Positions 1 to 5,734 of a stretch of 10,425 nucleotides of DNA are shown piece after piece. The stretch covers positions 1 to 10,425 of the forward strand of contig JAQYWL010000433.1 in assembly GCA_030145035.1 (NCBI GenBank), written 5' to 3'. The notes beneath the pieces are model-generated. The model ran no database searches and was not told where the DNA came from. It saw only the letters and a program-made list of their open reading frames with translations. The translations under genes were made by a program, and so were the position numbers. Origin of the DNA: Desulfobacteria bacterium. Lineage in GTDB: Bacteria; Desulfobacterota; Desulfobacteria; Desulfobacterales; C00003060. Positions within the stretch are counted from its first letter, which is position 1; every line of letters begins with the position of its first letter.

Positions 1-95
1 AGTTTTCCCGCGACTTCAAGGAGACCGGCAAGTAACTTTTCGATCGATTCCTCCTCGTTATAAACGGGGACGACAATGCTTAGGTATACGGACAT
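1..95 (-). CDS. Family 2 glycosyltransferase, N-terminal fragment
   Basis: Thirty-one codons are visible before the gene runs off the left edge. The product begins MSVYLSIVVPVYNEEESIEK. The SIVVPVYNEEESI stretch is the classic first beta strand and nucleotide-binding start of GT-A fold family 2 glycosyltransferases, especially the dolichol/polyprenol-phosphate mannosyltransferase (DPM1-like) and bactoprenol glucosyltransferase subgroups. Such enzymes transfer a sugar from a nucleotide donor to a lipid carrier or a growing glycan at the inner membrane. The ATG at 95 is the only start in this frame: an in-frame stop lies at 141-143 and no other start codon occurs between them. There is no clear Shine-Dalgarno sequence. 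Family is confident. The exact acceptor cannot be judged from 31 residues. The sugar-transferase remnant at 1105-1266 on the same strand suggests both belonged to a surface-polysaccharide locus (inference). Confidence 0.8.
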   Translation of the reverse strand, partial: MSVYLSIVVPVYNEEESIEKLLAGLLEVAGK

Positions 96-189
96 GTTGA
101 TCGTAAGTTGTTTTGGTTGCGAGTTTCGGGTTGTTTTATTTCAGTGAGTTTGAATTAGACAGCCCCAGTTAAATAGCAAACTCATTTCA

Positions 190-247
190 CCCCAGTACGA
201 TCATTCAGACCTACAGGGCAGGCCCCAGTACGATCATTCAGACCTAC
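190..247. repeat. Two direct copies of a 25-bp repeat (CCCCAGTACGAT type)
   Basis: Two identical 25-bp copies lie at 190-214 and 223-247, starting every 33 bp. They begin CCCCAGTACGATCATTCAGA. A partial third copy, CACCCCAGTACGAT followed by CCCACCTACGGGGCAGGC, lies at about 1344-1379 inside composite repeat copy A. The two left copies are separated by AGGGCAGG. No coding role is visible. Confidence 0.8.
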
Positions 248-261
248 CCTGATACGGTCAT

Positions 262-326
262 TCCCTGGCCCAGACCGGGTTTGCCTCCCTAAGAGATTGT
301 TGGGGTCGTGTCGCACCAGGGCAGGC
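262..326. repeat. 65-bp mini-element with conserved ends, copy 1
   Basis: It starts TCCCTGGCCCAGAC and ends CCAGGGCAGGC. The termini contain a 6-bp inverted repeat, CCCTGG/CCAGGG. A second copy with the same ends lies at 5734-5797. The interiors are almost equal in length (40 and 39 bp) but not recognisably similar in sequence. Confidence 0.5.
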
Positions 327-363
327 TTCCCTACAGGGCACGCGGGGCAGTCATAGCTGACAG

Positions 364-476
364 CGTTCGAGACGTTCAAGCCGTTCGAATTGTTCGATCG
401 CTTCGCTTGTTCGAATTGTTCGATCGCTTCGCTTGTTCGAGACGTTCGAGTTGTTCGAATTGTTCAAGGTGGCTAG
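364..476. repeat. 9-bp GTTCGANNN short-repeat array, left arm
   Basis: About twelve units of GTTCGA or GTTCAA plus three variable bases run through this stretch. It includes a perfect 26-bp tandem duplication (383-408 and 409-434) built from two such units plus CGCTTCGCTT. Read on the other strand the units are TCGAAC/TTGAAC, the same word that fills 527-640, so the two blocks face each other as a foldback. Translation gives low-complexity Glu/Arg/Leu/Phe peptides with a three-residue period, so ORFs across it are almost certainly spurious. Confidence 0.8.
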
Positions 477-526
477 ATCGAGAAAACTGTTCCCTCGTTT
501 TTGCGATTTGAACGAGTTTGCGTAAT

Positions 527-640
527 GCAAACGGTTGAACAACTTGAACGCTTTGAACATTACTCTGATACGATTCGAACGAGTTCGCCTTGGGTGAACG
601 GTCGAACGATTTGAACAAGTCGAACATATTTGTAAATTCG
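527..640. repeat. 9-bp TTGAAC short-repeat array, right arm
   Basis: Repeated TTGAAC/TCGAAC words (ACGGTTGAACAACTTGAACG, then further units to about 637) occur in the orientation opposite to the array at 364-476. Isolated members recur at 735-770 and 1081-1100. Together with the left arm they form a long imperfect inverted structure whose centre lies near 480-525. No gene signature is present. Confidence 0.7.
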
Positions 641-774
641 GGACAGGCTCCGCCCCCTTCAGTTCCCAGGGGGTACCTGCGATAACTAGGTGAATCTATT
701 GCCGTTTTATTCCAACAAACTTGGTTGTCTAATACGTTCGATCGCTTTGCTTGTTCAAAGCCTTCAACGGGTCG

Positions 775-1065
775 GTTCTCTCGCCCGCTTCCTTTGGTCG
801 CTCGAGTCCACAGAGATCCCTGAGATGTCAATTTCTTGGCCTGATTTTTTGAGAGGGAAAAATCACGCCAAACGATCAGCCCGCCGCAGGCGGGGTACCT
901 ACGACTGGAGCAAGTACGCCTGGTACAGAAAACAATGGGAACCCCCACGCGTAGCGCTGCAGCTTGAGCTGAATCCTCCTCCCCGCCCTGTGGAATGCGC
1001 AGCCTATTCCTCCGGGGTCAAGGATTCGGCTCAAAAACTCTGAGCCTGCGATCTCTGTGAGAGAT
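775..1065 (+). repeat. Composite repeat element, copy C
   Basis: The left end reads TTCTCTCGCCCGCTTCCTTT and runs to CACAGAG; the right end reads CTCAAAAACTCTGAG and finishes CTCTGTGAGAGA. These ends match copies A (1287-1661) and B (2871-3177) in the same orientation. The inner GGAATGCGCAGCCTATTCC module at 983-1019 is inverted relative to the other copies, and the hairpin pair seen in A and B is missing. A CCCGCCGCAGGCGGG palindrome lies near 890-905. No ORF in it resembles a transposase, so it looks like a non-autonomous (MITE-like) dispersed repeat. Confidence 0.6.
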
Positions 1066-1104
1066 AAAAAAACCGATTTTAGTTTGAACAGCTTGAACAT
1101 CTTA

Positions 1105-1266
1105 CTACCTCGCGCCGGTTTGGAGCAGCACAATCTTGGCTGTTCTGAATGTGATTATCAGGTCCATAACCAAAGACATGTTCTTAACATAGAACAGGTC
1201 ATGCTTCAATTTTTCCAGGGCGTCTTCGACCGAGGCACATCTTTTTTGAAGATACGCAAAATCATG
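1105..1266 (-). pseudogene. C-terminal remnant of an exopolysaccharide sugar transferase (EpsB/PEP-CTERM type)
   Basis: Reading leftward from 1266 to the TAG at 1105-1107 gives 53 open codons, including the stretches SVEDALEKLKHDLFYVKN and MSLVMDLIITFRTAKIVLL, ending QTGAR. This matches the expected tail of polyprenyl glycosylphosphotransferases that start exopolysaccharide assembly: the LEKLxYDLYYIKN helix, the xSLxxDLxIxxxTxKxVL helix and a terminal GAR. It most resembles the form found in PEP-CTERM/EpsB loci (family assignment recalled from pattern, not searched). An in-frame TAA at 1267-1269 closes the frame upstream, there is no plausible start, and the catalytic domain is absent. About 20 bp upstream the composite repeat copy A begins, suggesting that insertion or deletion removed the rest. 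It is non-functional as an enzyme. Confidence 0.7.
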
Positions 1267-1286
1267 TTAATTGCCTATAGCGCTGA

Positions 1287-1661
1287 ATTCCTCTCGCCCG
1301 CTTCCTTTGGTCGCTCGAGCTCGCTGGTGATTTCTTGTCTCTCACCCCAGTACGATGGTCCCCACCTACGGGGCAGGCAGAGCCCGCAGAGATCACAGAG
1401 GAATCAATTCTTTCCATTTGCCGCTGAGACCCCAGAGGAATAGGCTACGCATTCCACAGGGCAGGCGGCGGCAAATGAAAACCACTCATCCGCCTGCGGC
1501 GGAAAGTTTGTTGCCGGGTTAATACCAATATCGAGCCGTGACATGCGCATCTGCTACATTGAACATCTCCCGCTGAAGCGGGATGGCAGTTTTAGCTGAT
1601 TTGCCACCTCAGCAAATCAGCTAAAAAAACTCTGTGCCCCTGTGAGCTCTGTGAGAGCCAA
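1287..1661 (+). repeat. Composite repeat element, copy A
   Basis: The left end is CTCTCGCCCGCTTCCTTTGG and the right end AAACTCTG...CTCTGTGAGAG. A block of about 60 bp carrying the CCCCAGTACGAT repeat appears inserted just after the left end, compared with copy B. Then follow the module GAGGAATAGGCTACGCATTC (1434-1453), a TCCGCC-TGC-GGCGGA hairpin (1489-1503), a CCGC-TGAA-GCGG hairpin (1568-1583) and a 15-bp stem with a 7-nt loop (1590-1626). The right end lies only 16 bp from the stop codon of the sigma-54 activator gene. No transposase is encoded. Confidence 0.65.
1568..1626. other. Tandem hairpins in composite repeat copy A
   Basis: A 7-bp stem (TCCCGCT/AGCGGGA, effectively a UGAA tetraloop) at 1568-1583 is followed by a perfect 15-bp stem, 1590-1604 with 1612-1626, closing the loop CACCTCA. 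The equivalent stem in copy B (3109-3145) keeps the pairing through compensatory changes. Neither strand has a clean U-tract after the stem, so a simple terminator is not the obvious reading. Confidence 0.7.
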
Positions 1662-1677
1662 AAGTACCCCGTTATCC

Positions 1678-2742
1678 TTATCTTTTCCTCGGCGATTCCT
1701 GGTACTGGGCTTCAATGCCGTATTCTTTGATCTTGTTGAGCAGGGCCTTGTAGCTAACTTTGAGCAGAGCCGCTGCTTTTTTGCGGTTCCAGTGGGTATA
1801 GAAAAGGACGTCCACAATGGCCTCAGTCTCAGCCTTACGGGCTGCTTCTTTGCACACCTCTTTCAGCGAGCGCCTGGTTACAGACCCGGAGGCAGCAGTG
1901 CTACCGAGCCGCCTTGCCCTACGACCATTCAGAAAAACGCCTGAAGGACCGTTATTGCCCATGTTTTCATAGAAGTCCTCTCTATCCCCGAGTACAGTGA
2001 TACCCTGAATGAAGTTCTGCAGTTCACGCACGTTTCCAGGCCAGGAATATTGGTAAAGCTGCTTCCTGATCCGTTCATTTGTCAGTGTGTGGTCTCTCCC
2101 GTAGCGCTCTGCATATATTTTCAGAAAGTGCTGGCACAGGAGACCAATGTCTTCCTTGCGCTCTCTGAGAGGCGGCATGTGAATGGACACCACGTTGAGG
2201 CGGTAATAGAGGTCCGACCTGAACCGGCCCTCATAGACCATTTCACCCAGATTGGCGTTGGTGGCTGCAAGGATCCGGGTATCGGTTTTTGTGTCGGTGA
2301 TGCTGCCCAACGACGAAAATTCGTTGTCCTGCAGAACTTGAAGGAGTTTGGCCTGCATAGGCATGGGTATTTCGCTGATCTCGTCTAAAAGGATGGTGCC
2401 TGAGTCAGCAAGTTCGAACTTTCCGGGCATTTTTTGAAAAGCACCTGTGAAGGCCCCCTTTTCAAAGCCGAACAGTTCACTCTCAAGGAGGTTGGTCGGC
2501 AGAGCCGCACTGTTGACCTTGATGAAGGGTTTGTCTGCCCGAGGCGAAAGCTTGTGGATGGCGCGCGCCACCAGTTCTTTGCCTGTACCGCTTTCACCGC
2601 TGATGAGAATGGTCACATCGGATTTGCTCACGCGGACAATATTCCTCTTAATCTGGATCATGGCCGGGGCCTGCCCAACAAGGGTATTGTCCAGTTCTTT
2701 GTAATCCGGATTCCGAGATTCTTCCACAAGTAATAAAATCAC
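1678..2742 (-). CDS. Sigma-54-dependent activator lacking a receiver domain (AAA+ and Fis-type HTH)
   Basis: The 354-residue product is an NtrC-family enhancer-binding protein that would drive open-complex formation by sigma-54 RNA polymerase. The AAA+ domain covers roughly residues 20-252: Walker A GESGTGKE (49-56), the sigma-54-contacting GAFTGA loop intact (96-101), Walker B ILLDEI (117-122), the arginine-finger region RFRSDLYYRLNV (173-184) and PGNVRELQN (235-243). A linker leads to a Fis-type helix-turn-helix at about 308-342. The usual N-terminal receiver domain is missing; its first strand survives upstream in the same frame behind a TAA (2752-2754). The GTG at 2742 is the furthest upstream start in this frame, but the GGAG overlapping it is badly placed, so translation may begin further in. 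Two composite repeats bracket the gene. If expressed it could be unregulated by phosphorylation, or it may be a decaying gene. Its link to the polysaccharide remnants is inferred from proximity. Confidence 0.85.
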   Translation of the reverse strand: MILLLVEESRNPDYKELDNTLVGQAPAMIQIKRNIVRVSKSDVTILISGESGTGKELVARAIHKLSPRADKPFIKVNSAALPTNLLESELFGFEKGAFTGAFQKMPGKFELADSGTILLDEISEIPMPMQAKLLQVLQDNEFSSLGSITDTKTDTRILAATNANLGEMVYEGRFRSDLYYRLNVVSIHMPPLRERKEDIGLLCQHFLKIYAERYGRDHTLTNERIRKQLYQYSWPGNVRELQNFIQGITVLGDREDFYENMGNNGPSGVFLNGRRARRLGSTAASGSVTRRSLKEVCKEAARKAETEAIVDVLFYTHWNRKKAAALLKVSYKALLNKIKEYGIEAQYQESPRKR

Positions 2743-2754
2743 TCCATGATTTTA

Positions 2755-2826
2755 TATAAGATAATCACGCGTAGCAGTGGAGTCGTCAACGATGAGTATC
2801 TTGATTGATTCCCTACCGGCCCACCT
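2755..2826 (-). pseudogene. Remnant of the receiver domain start of the sigma-54 activator
   Basis: Reading leftward, in the same frame as the downstream AAA+ gene, the codons give ESIKILIVDDSTATRDYLI and then TAA at 2752-2754. IKILIVDDS is the typical first beta strand and acidic Asp pair of a response-regulator receiver domain. The remaining ~100 residues, including the phospho-acceptor Asp, are gone. An in-frame TGA at 2827-2829 lies upstream and no ATG, GTG or TTG starts this stretch. An ATG at 2866 in a different frame could be the old start followed by a frameshift. The simplest reading is an internal deletion joining the first receiver residues to the linker before the AAA+ domain. Confidence 0.65.
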
Positions 2827-2870
2827 TCATTGCGTCTAGGAAGTTCTGGTGATGTATACGATGCCATTAA

Positions 2871-3177
2871 CGGTTCTCTCGCCCGCTCCCTTCGGTCGCT
2901 TGAGCCCACAGAGAGCGCAGAGATTATAGTCTTTTGTTCTTCGCTGACCCCAGAGGAATAAGCTGCGCATTCCACGGGGCAGGGACGGCGAAAAACAAAA
3001 ACACGCATCCGCCTGCGGCGGAAGTTTTGTTATCTGGTTTGTAGCAACATTTAGCCGTGACGTAAGCATTCGCTATATTAAATCCTTCCCGCTGGAGCGG
3101 GATGGCTGTTTGGGCAGATTTCCCCTCTCAGGAAATCTGCTCAAAAACTCTGAGTCTCCGCGGGCTCTGTGAGAGAT
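2871..3177 (+). repeat. Composite repeat element, copy B
   Basis: The left end GGTTCTCTCGCCCGCTCCCT is followed by CACAGAGAGCGCAGAG; the right end is CTCAAAAACTCTGAG, finishing GCTCTGTGAGAGA. Inner parts occur in the same order as copy A: module GAGGAATAAGCTGCGCATTC (2953-2972), TCCGCC-TGC-GGCGGA palindrome (3008-3022), CCGCT-GG-AGCGG hairpin (3087-3102) and a 15-bp stem with a 7-nt loop (3109-3145). The reverse complement of the right end, TCTCTCACAGAG, matches the left end once a ~26-bp GCCCGCT...GAGCC block is set aside, so the element has degenerate terminal inverted repeats. It sits immediately upstream of the truncated regulator. Confidence 0.65.
3087..3145. other. Tandem hairpins in composite repeat copy B
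   Basis: The stem TCCCGCT/AGCGGGA (3087-3102) is followed by a 15-bp stem, 3109-3123 with 3131-3145, loop CCTCTCA, containing one G-T wobble pair. Compared with copy A, three base pairs differ on both sides and still pair (see findings). Confidence 0.7.
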
Positions 3178-3537
3178 TCTTGTGGGAAGATTAGCTTTTT
3201 GCACAAAGCAAAGTTGATGCCAGAGAAAAAGGGTGGGCCTTGCACGTTGCCCCATCAAGGGACGGAGAGGATAGTTGACGGGATGGAAGTTGGTCCAGAA
3301 AGCAGACTGGGCAACAGGATGGGAAAGTGTGGCCAATGGTCATACAATAAGAATGGGGATTCCATTCCACCCGGAAATTGATTTTTCCGAGATAGAAATC
3401 CTCCAAAAAAGGGTAAAACAATTTCCTATTTTGGGAAATAAATTTCCCATTAATGGGAAACAAAATACCACTTTTGGTCAGAACTTAGCTTCACTTCGTT
3501 TCGCAATTGGTCGAGTAAAAGAAGTTGAAACGAGTAT
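3178..3537. other. Gap without a recognisable gene
   Basis: Open frames here (for example 3275-3604 on plus and 3191-3463 on minus) give products with no family resemblance, and the plus frame runs into a short-repeat array, so I do not call them as genes. The only structured element is the half-site cluster at 3422-3460. The gap lies downstream of moeA and upstream of the sigma-54 activator, both leftward. Confidence 0.5.
3422..3460. promoter_or_regulatory. Cluster of TTTCCC/GGGAAA half-sites, candidate operator
   Basis: Half-sites alternate TTTCC (3422), GGGAAA (3433), TTTCCC (3443) and GGGAAA (3455), at start-to-start distances of 11, 10 and 12 bp. The last two form the perfect 18-bp palindrome TTTCCCATTAATGGGAAA (3443-3460). 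The middle pair forms 7-bp arms, GGGAAAT/ATTTCCC, around two bases (3433-3448). Spacing of about one helical turn suits cooperative binding of a dimeric repressor or activator. The cognate protein and target promoter are unknown; no sigma-54 -24/-12 site was found beside it. Confidence 0.4.
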
Positions 3538-3569
3538 CCATCACTCCATCACTCCAATACTCCAATACC
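3538..3569. repeat. 8-bp CCATCACT/CCAATACT tandem array (4 units)
   Basis: Four consecutive 8-bp units: CCATCACT twice, CCAATACT, CCAATACC. The same family occurs at 5638-5661 (inverted), 5703-5734, 5919-5934 (inverted) and 6033-6080. It ends 49 bp before the moeA stop codon, in the space downstream of moeA. Confidence 0.8.
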
Positions 3570-3618
3570 GACTACCCATCAAATATGAAGAGGATACAAG
3601 CTAGTTCGTGACAGTTCC

Positions 3619-5553
3619 TTACAGGCTCTCAAGAACCGTCCCTGTCTTTGAGGTGTCATAGCCACCCAACTGGCGCACGAGTTCTTTGAATGGCTGTGAT
3701 CGAATAACCTCCAGCATCAGTTGGATTTTTTCATCCTCAAAAAATTCTTCAGGAATGACAAGGTCGTATTCCTCAGTAACAATCGGGACAAAATCGAGAT
3801 TCAGAGCCCTGGCTGCCGCGTAGATGCCAAGCCCCATATCTGCCGCACCGCTAAGCACATTCACTGCCACAGACATATGGGTAAATTCTTCCTGGTCATA
3901 TCCCTTGATGTGTTCCGGCGTTACGTCAAGTTTCGCCAACTCGTACTCCAGGAGAATCCGGGTCCCTGATCCTGCCTGTCTATTGATAAAGGTAATATCG
4001 TCTCTTGCCAGATCTTCGATCCCTGTGATCCCTTTGGGGTTACCGCGAAGCACGATCAGGCCCTGCTGGCGATAGACCAGGTTGACCAGCTTTACCCTGA
4101 GGTCAGGAAGGTAACGTTTGATATAGGAGATATTGTAGGTACCCGTGTCCGTATCAAGGAGATGCGAGCCTGCTGCATGACAGTATCCGTTTCTGAGAGC
4201 GATCAGGCCTCCCAGGCTCCCCACGTTGCTTGAAGACAGGCTGAAACGAAAATCCCGCACCCTCATCTGATTCGCCAGGATATCGAGGGTGTTGTCGTGG
4301 CTTCCAACCACCACCACGGTGTTTTCAATTTCCGCAAGATCCTTCAACAGCTCAGCCTCCACCGGCTCACCTGCCTTGACCCCCTCCACGTGATTGGGAA
4401 TCCGAATAATCCCGTCGGCCTCGGTCAGGGTGGTCACAGAGCCTGCGCCCCTCGGAAGAGACGAGGCCACCACCGTATCTTTCACCCGGCCAAGTTTGAC
4501 CCGGACGAATTCCTCAATACCTAATTTTGATGCCACCTTTCGAGCAGTTCTGACTCCTATCTTTGGCCGCATGGGCTCCCGTATGCCAAGCATTCTGCTG
4601 ATGAGTGGCTGTGCGAACTTCTCAAACGCCATAATGGCCGAGACCGTATAACCTGGATTTCCAATTACCGGTTTACTGTCGATAATACCAAGCACAGTCG
4701 GCTTTCCGGGCATCATGGTAACCCCATGTATTAGGACCTCTCCAAGCTCAGCAATCACACTTGCAGTGTAATCCTCAGAGCCGGCAGAAGAGCCTGCACT
4801 GACAATGACAAGGTCGGCATCTCCGGCTGTAGCTTCACGCACTGCATTCAGGATCTCTTCGAAAATGTCGGGGACTATGGGGTGGCTCAGATATTCTCCG
4901 CCACAGGCCCTAATCAGGGCGCCCAGAACGGCTGAATTGCTTTCGATCACCCGGCCCGGGGGAGGGGTGCCGGATGTGAGATCCTGCTGGGATATGAGTT
5001 CTGAACCGGTTGGGATGATCAGCACGCGGGGCCTTTGTTTGACCTTAACATCGAAAACCCCTCCGTTTAGAAGGGCACCAATTTCATAAGGTGTGATCAA
5101 ATGATTCTGGGGAACGATGAGTTCGGTGGCCACGATATCCTCGCCTACTTTTCTGACGTGTTGCCAGGGGTAGGCAGCCGACTCGATCCGGACGGTTTCC
5201 TCATTCACGACCACGACATGTTCGATCATAACGACCGCGTCTGCCCCCTCGGGCATAATCTGACCCGTATTAATAAAAGTAGCATCCTTTCCTATTCGGA
5301 GCTGCTTTGGCCGATCTACAGTGGTGCCAAATGTGGTCTCCGCACGCACGGCAATTCCATCCATGGCCGCTGCATGGTAACTGGGGGAAGAAAATCTGGC
5401 AAATACCGGCTCTGCCGTGACCCGGCCGGCCGCCTCTTGAGCGGGAATGCTTTCCGGCCGGAGATATTGGTCAAAAGAAAACCTATCAAAGAAAATCGCC
5501 TGGGCCTCCTCCAGGGATTTCATTTGCAGATAGATATGTCTGCTGGTATTCAT
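3619..5553 (-). CDS. moeA: Molybdopterin molybdotransferase MoeA fused to a PBP-like (substrate-binding) domain
   Basis: MoeA catalyses the last step of molybdenum (or tungsten) cofactor synthesis, inserting the metal into adenylylated molybdopterin. Of 644 residues, about 1-405 are MoeA: SYHAAAMDGIAV (58-69), FINTGQIMPEGADAVVMIE (93-111), PTGSEL (181-186), SAGSSAGSEDYT (252-263, in place of the usual SGGVSxGxxD), MMPGKPTVLG (280-289), GNPGYTVSA (298-306, usually GxPGNPVSA). Residues about 412-640 form a second domain resembling periplasmic-binding or LysR-type ligand-binding folds (VVVVGSHDNTLDILA, RQAGSGTRILLEYEL, DMGLGIYAAARALNLDFVPI), and the protein is longer than stand-alone MoeA (~400). 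Such fusions are known in archaea and deltaproteobacteria; the extra domain is thought to sense or deliver oxyanion. It lacks a signal peptide, so it is cytoplasmic. The ATG at 5553 was chosen because RHIYLQMKSLEEA looks family-typical; Met11 is the alternative. No Shine-Dalgarno is evident at either. Confidence 0.93.
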   Translation of the reverse strand: MNTSRHIYLQMKSLEEAQAIFFDRFSFDQYLRPESIPAQEAAGRVTAEPVFARFSSPSYHAAAMDGIAVRAETTFGTTVDRPKQLRIGKDATFINTGQIMPEGADAVVMIEHVVVVNEETVRIESAAYPWQHVRKVGEDIVATELIVPQNHLITPYEIGALLNGGVFDVKVKQRPRVLIIPTGSELISQQDLTSGTPPPGRVIESNSAVLGALIRACGGEYLSHPIVPDIFEEILNAVREATAGDADLVIVSAGSSAGSEDYTASVIAELGEVLIHGVTMMPGKPTVLGIIDSKPVIGNPGYTVSAIMAFEKFAQPLISRMLGIREPMRPKIGVRTARKVASKLGIEEFVRVKLGRVKDTVVASSLPRGAGSVTTLTEADGIIRIPNHVEGVKAGEPVEAELLKDLAEIENTVVVVGSHDNTLDILANQMRVRDFRFSLSSSNVGSLGGLIALRNGYCHAAGSHLLDTDTGTYNISYIKRYLPDLRVKLVNLVYRQQGLIVLRGNPKGITGIEDLARDDITFINRQAGSGTRILLEYELAKLDVTPEHIKGYDQEEFTHMSVAVNVLSGAADMGLGIYAAARALNLDFVPIVTEEYDLVIPEEFFEDEKIQLMLEVIRSQPFKELVRQLGGYDTSKTGTVLESL

Positions 5554-5637
5554 TGGGCGCTAAATTGACGTTTTGGAATTTCTACAACTCAATGAAATCA
5601 TATTTTTTATGGTAACCTGATTATGTCATTCACAGGG

Positions 5638-5734
5638 AGTGATGGAGTACTGGAGTACTGGGTAGCAAAAGTGGACAAAACCGTCTTTTTAGTCCTCTAA
5701 AACCATCACTCCAATACTCCACTGCTCCAGTACT
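5638..5734. repeat. Facing 8-bp CCAATACT arrays (inverted pair)
   Basis: Left block 5638-5661 reads AGTGATGG, AGTACTGG, AGTACTGG. Right block 5703-5734 reads CCATCACT, CCAATACT, CCACTGCT, CCAGTACT. Each is the reverse complement family of the other, giving an imperfect foldback with a loop of about 40 bp. It lies just upstream of the moeA start, on the 5' side of both divergent genes. Confidence 0.75.

Noticed and set aside
190..247. Possible CRISPR-like or iteron array of 25-bp repeats
   Set aside because: Only two adjacent copies separated by 8 bp, and a partial copy elsewhere inside another repeat; no replication or cas gene nearby.
364..476. Possible CRISPR array because of regular short repeats
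   Set aside because: Units are 9 bp with 3-bp variable parts, with no 25-40 bp repeats, no unique spacers of constant length and no cas genes.
376..948. 190-codon open frame on the minus strand across the TTCGA arrays
   Set aside because: Its content is the 9-bp repeat translated (Glu-Arg-Leu-Glu-Gln-Phe patterns) plus composite repeat sequence; no domain, and the same repeat is open in several frames.
1590..1626. Hairpin as a Rho-independent terminator of the sigma-54 activator
   Set aside because: On the minus strand the stem is followed by CTGCCATCCC rather than a U-tract, and the structure belongs to a dispersed repeat also found upstream of the gene.
3236..3252. Possible sigma-54 -24/-12 promoter (TGGGCCTTGCACGTTGC)
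   Set aside because: The GG and GC doublets are not at the required 10-bp spacing.
3275..3604. 109-codon plus-strand open frame in the gap after moeA
   Set aside because: No recognisable family, no good ribosome site, and the C-terminal third is repeat-encoded (SITPILQY).
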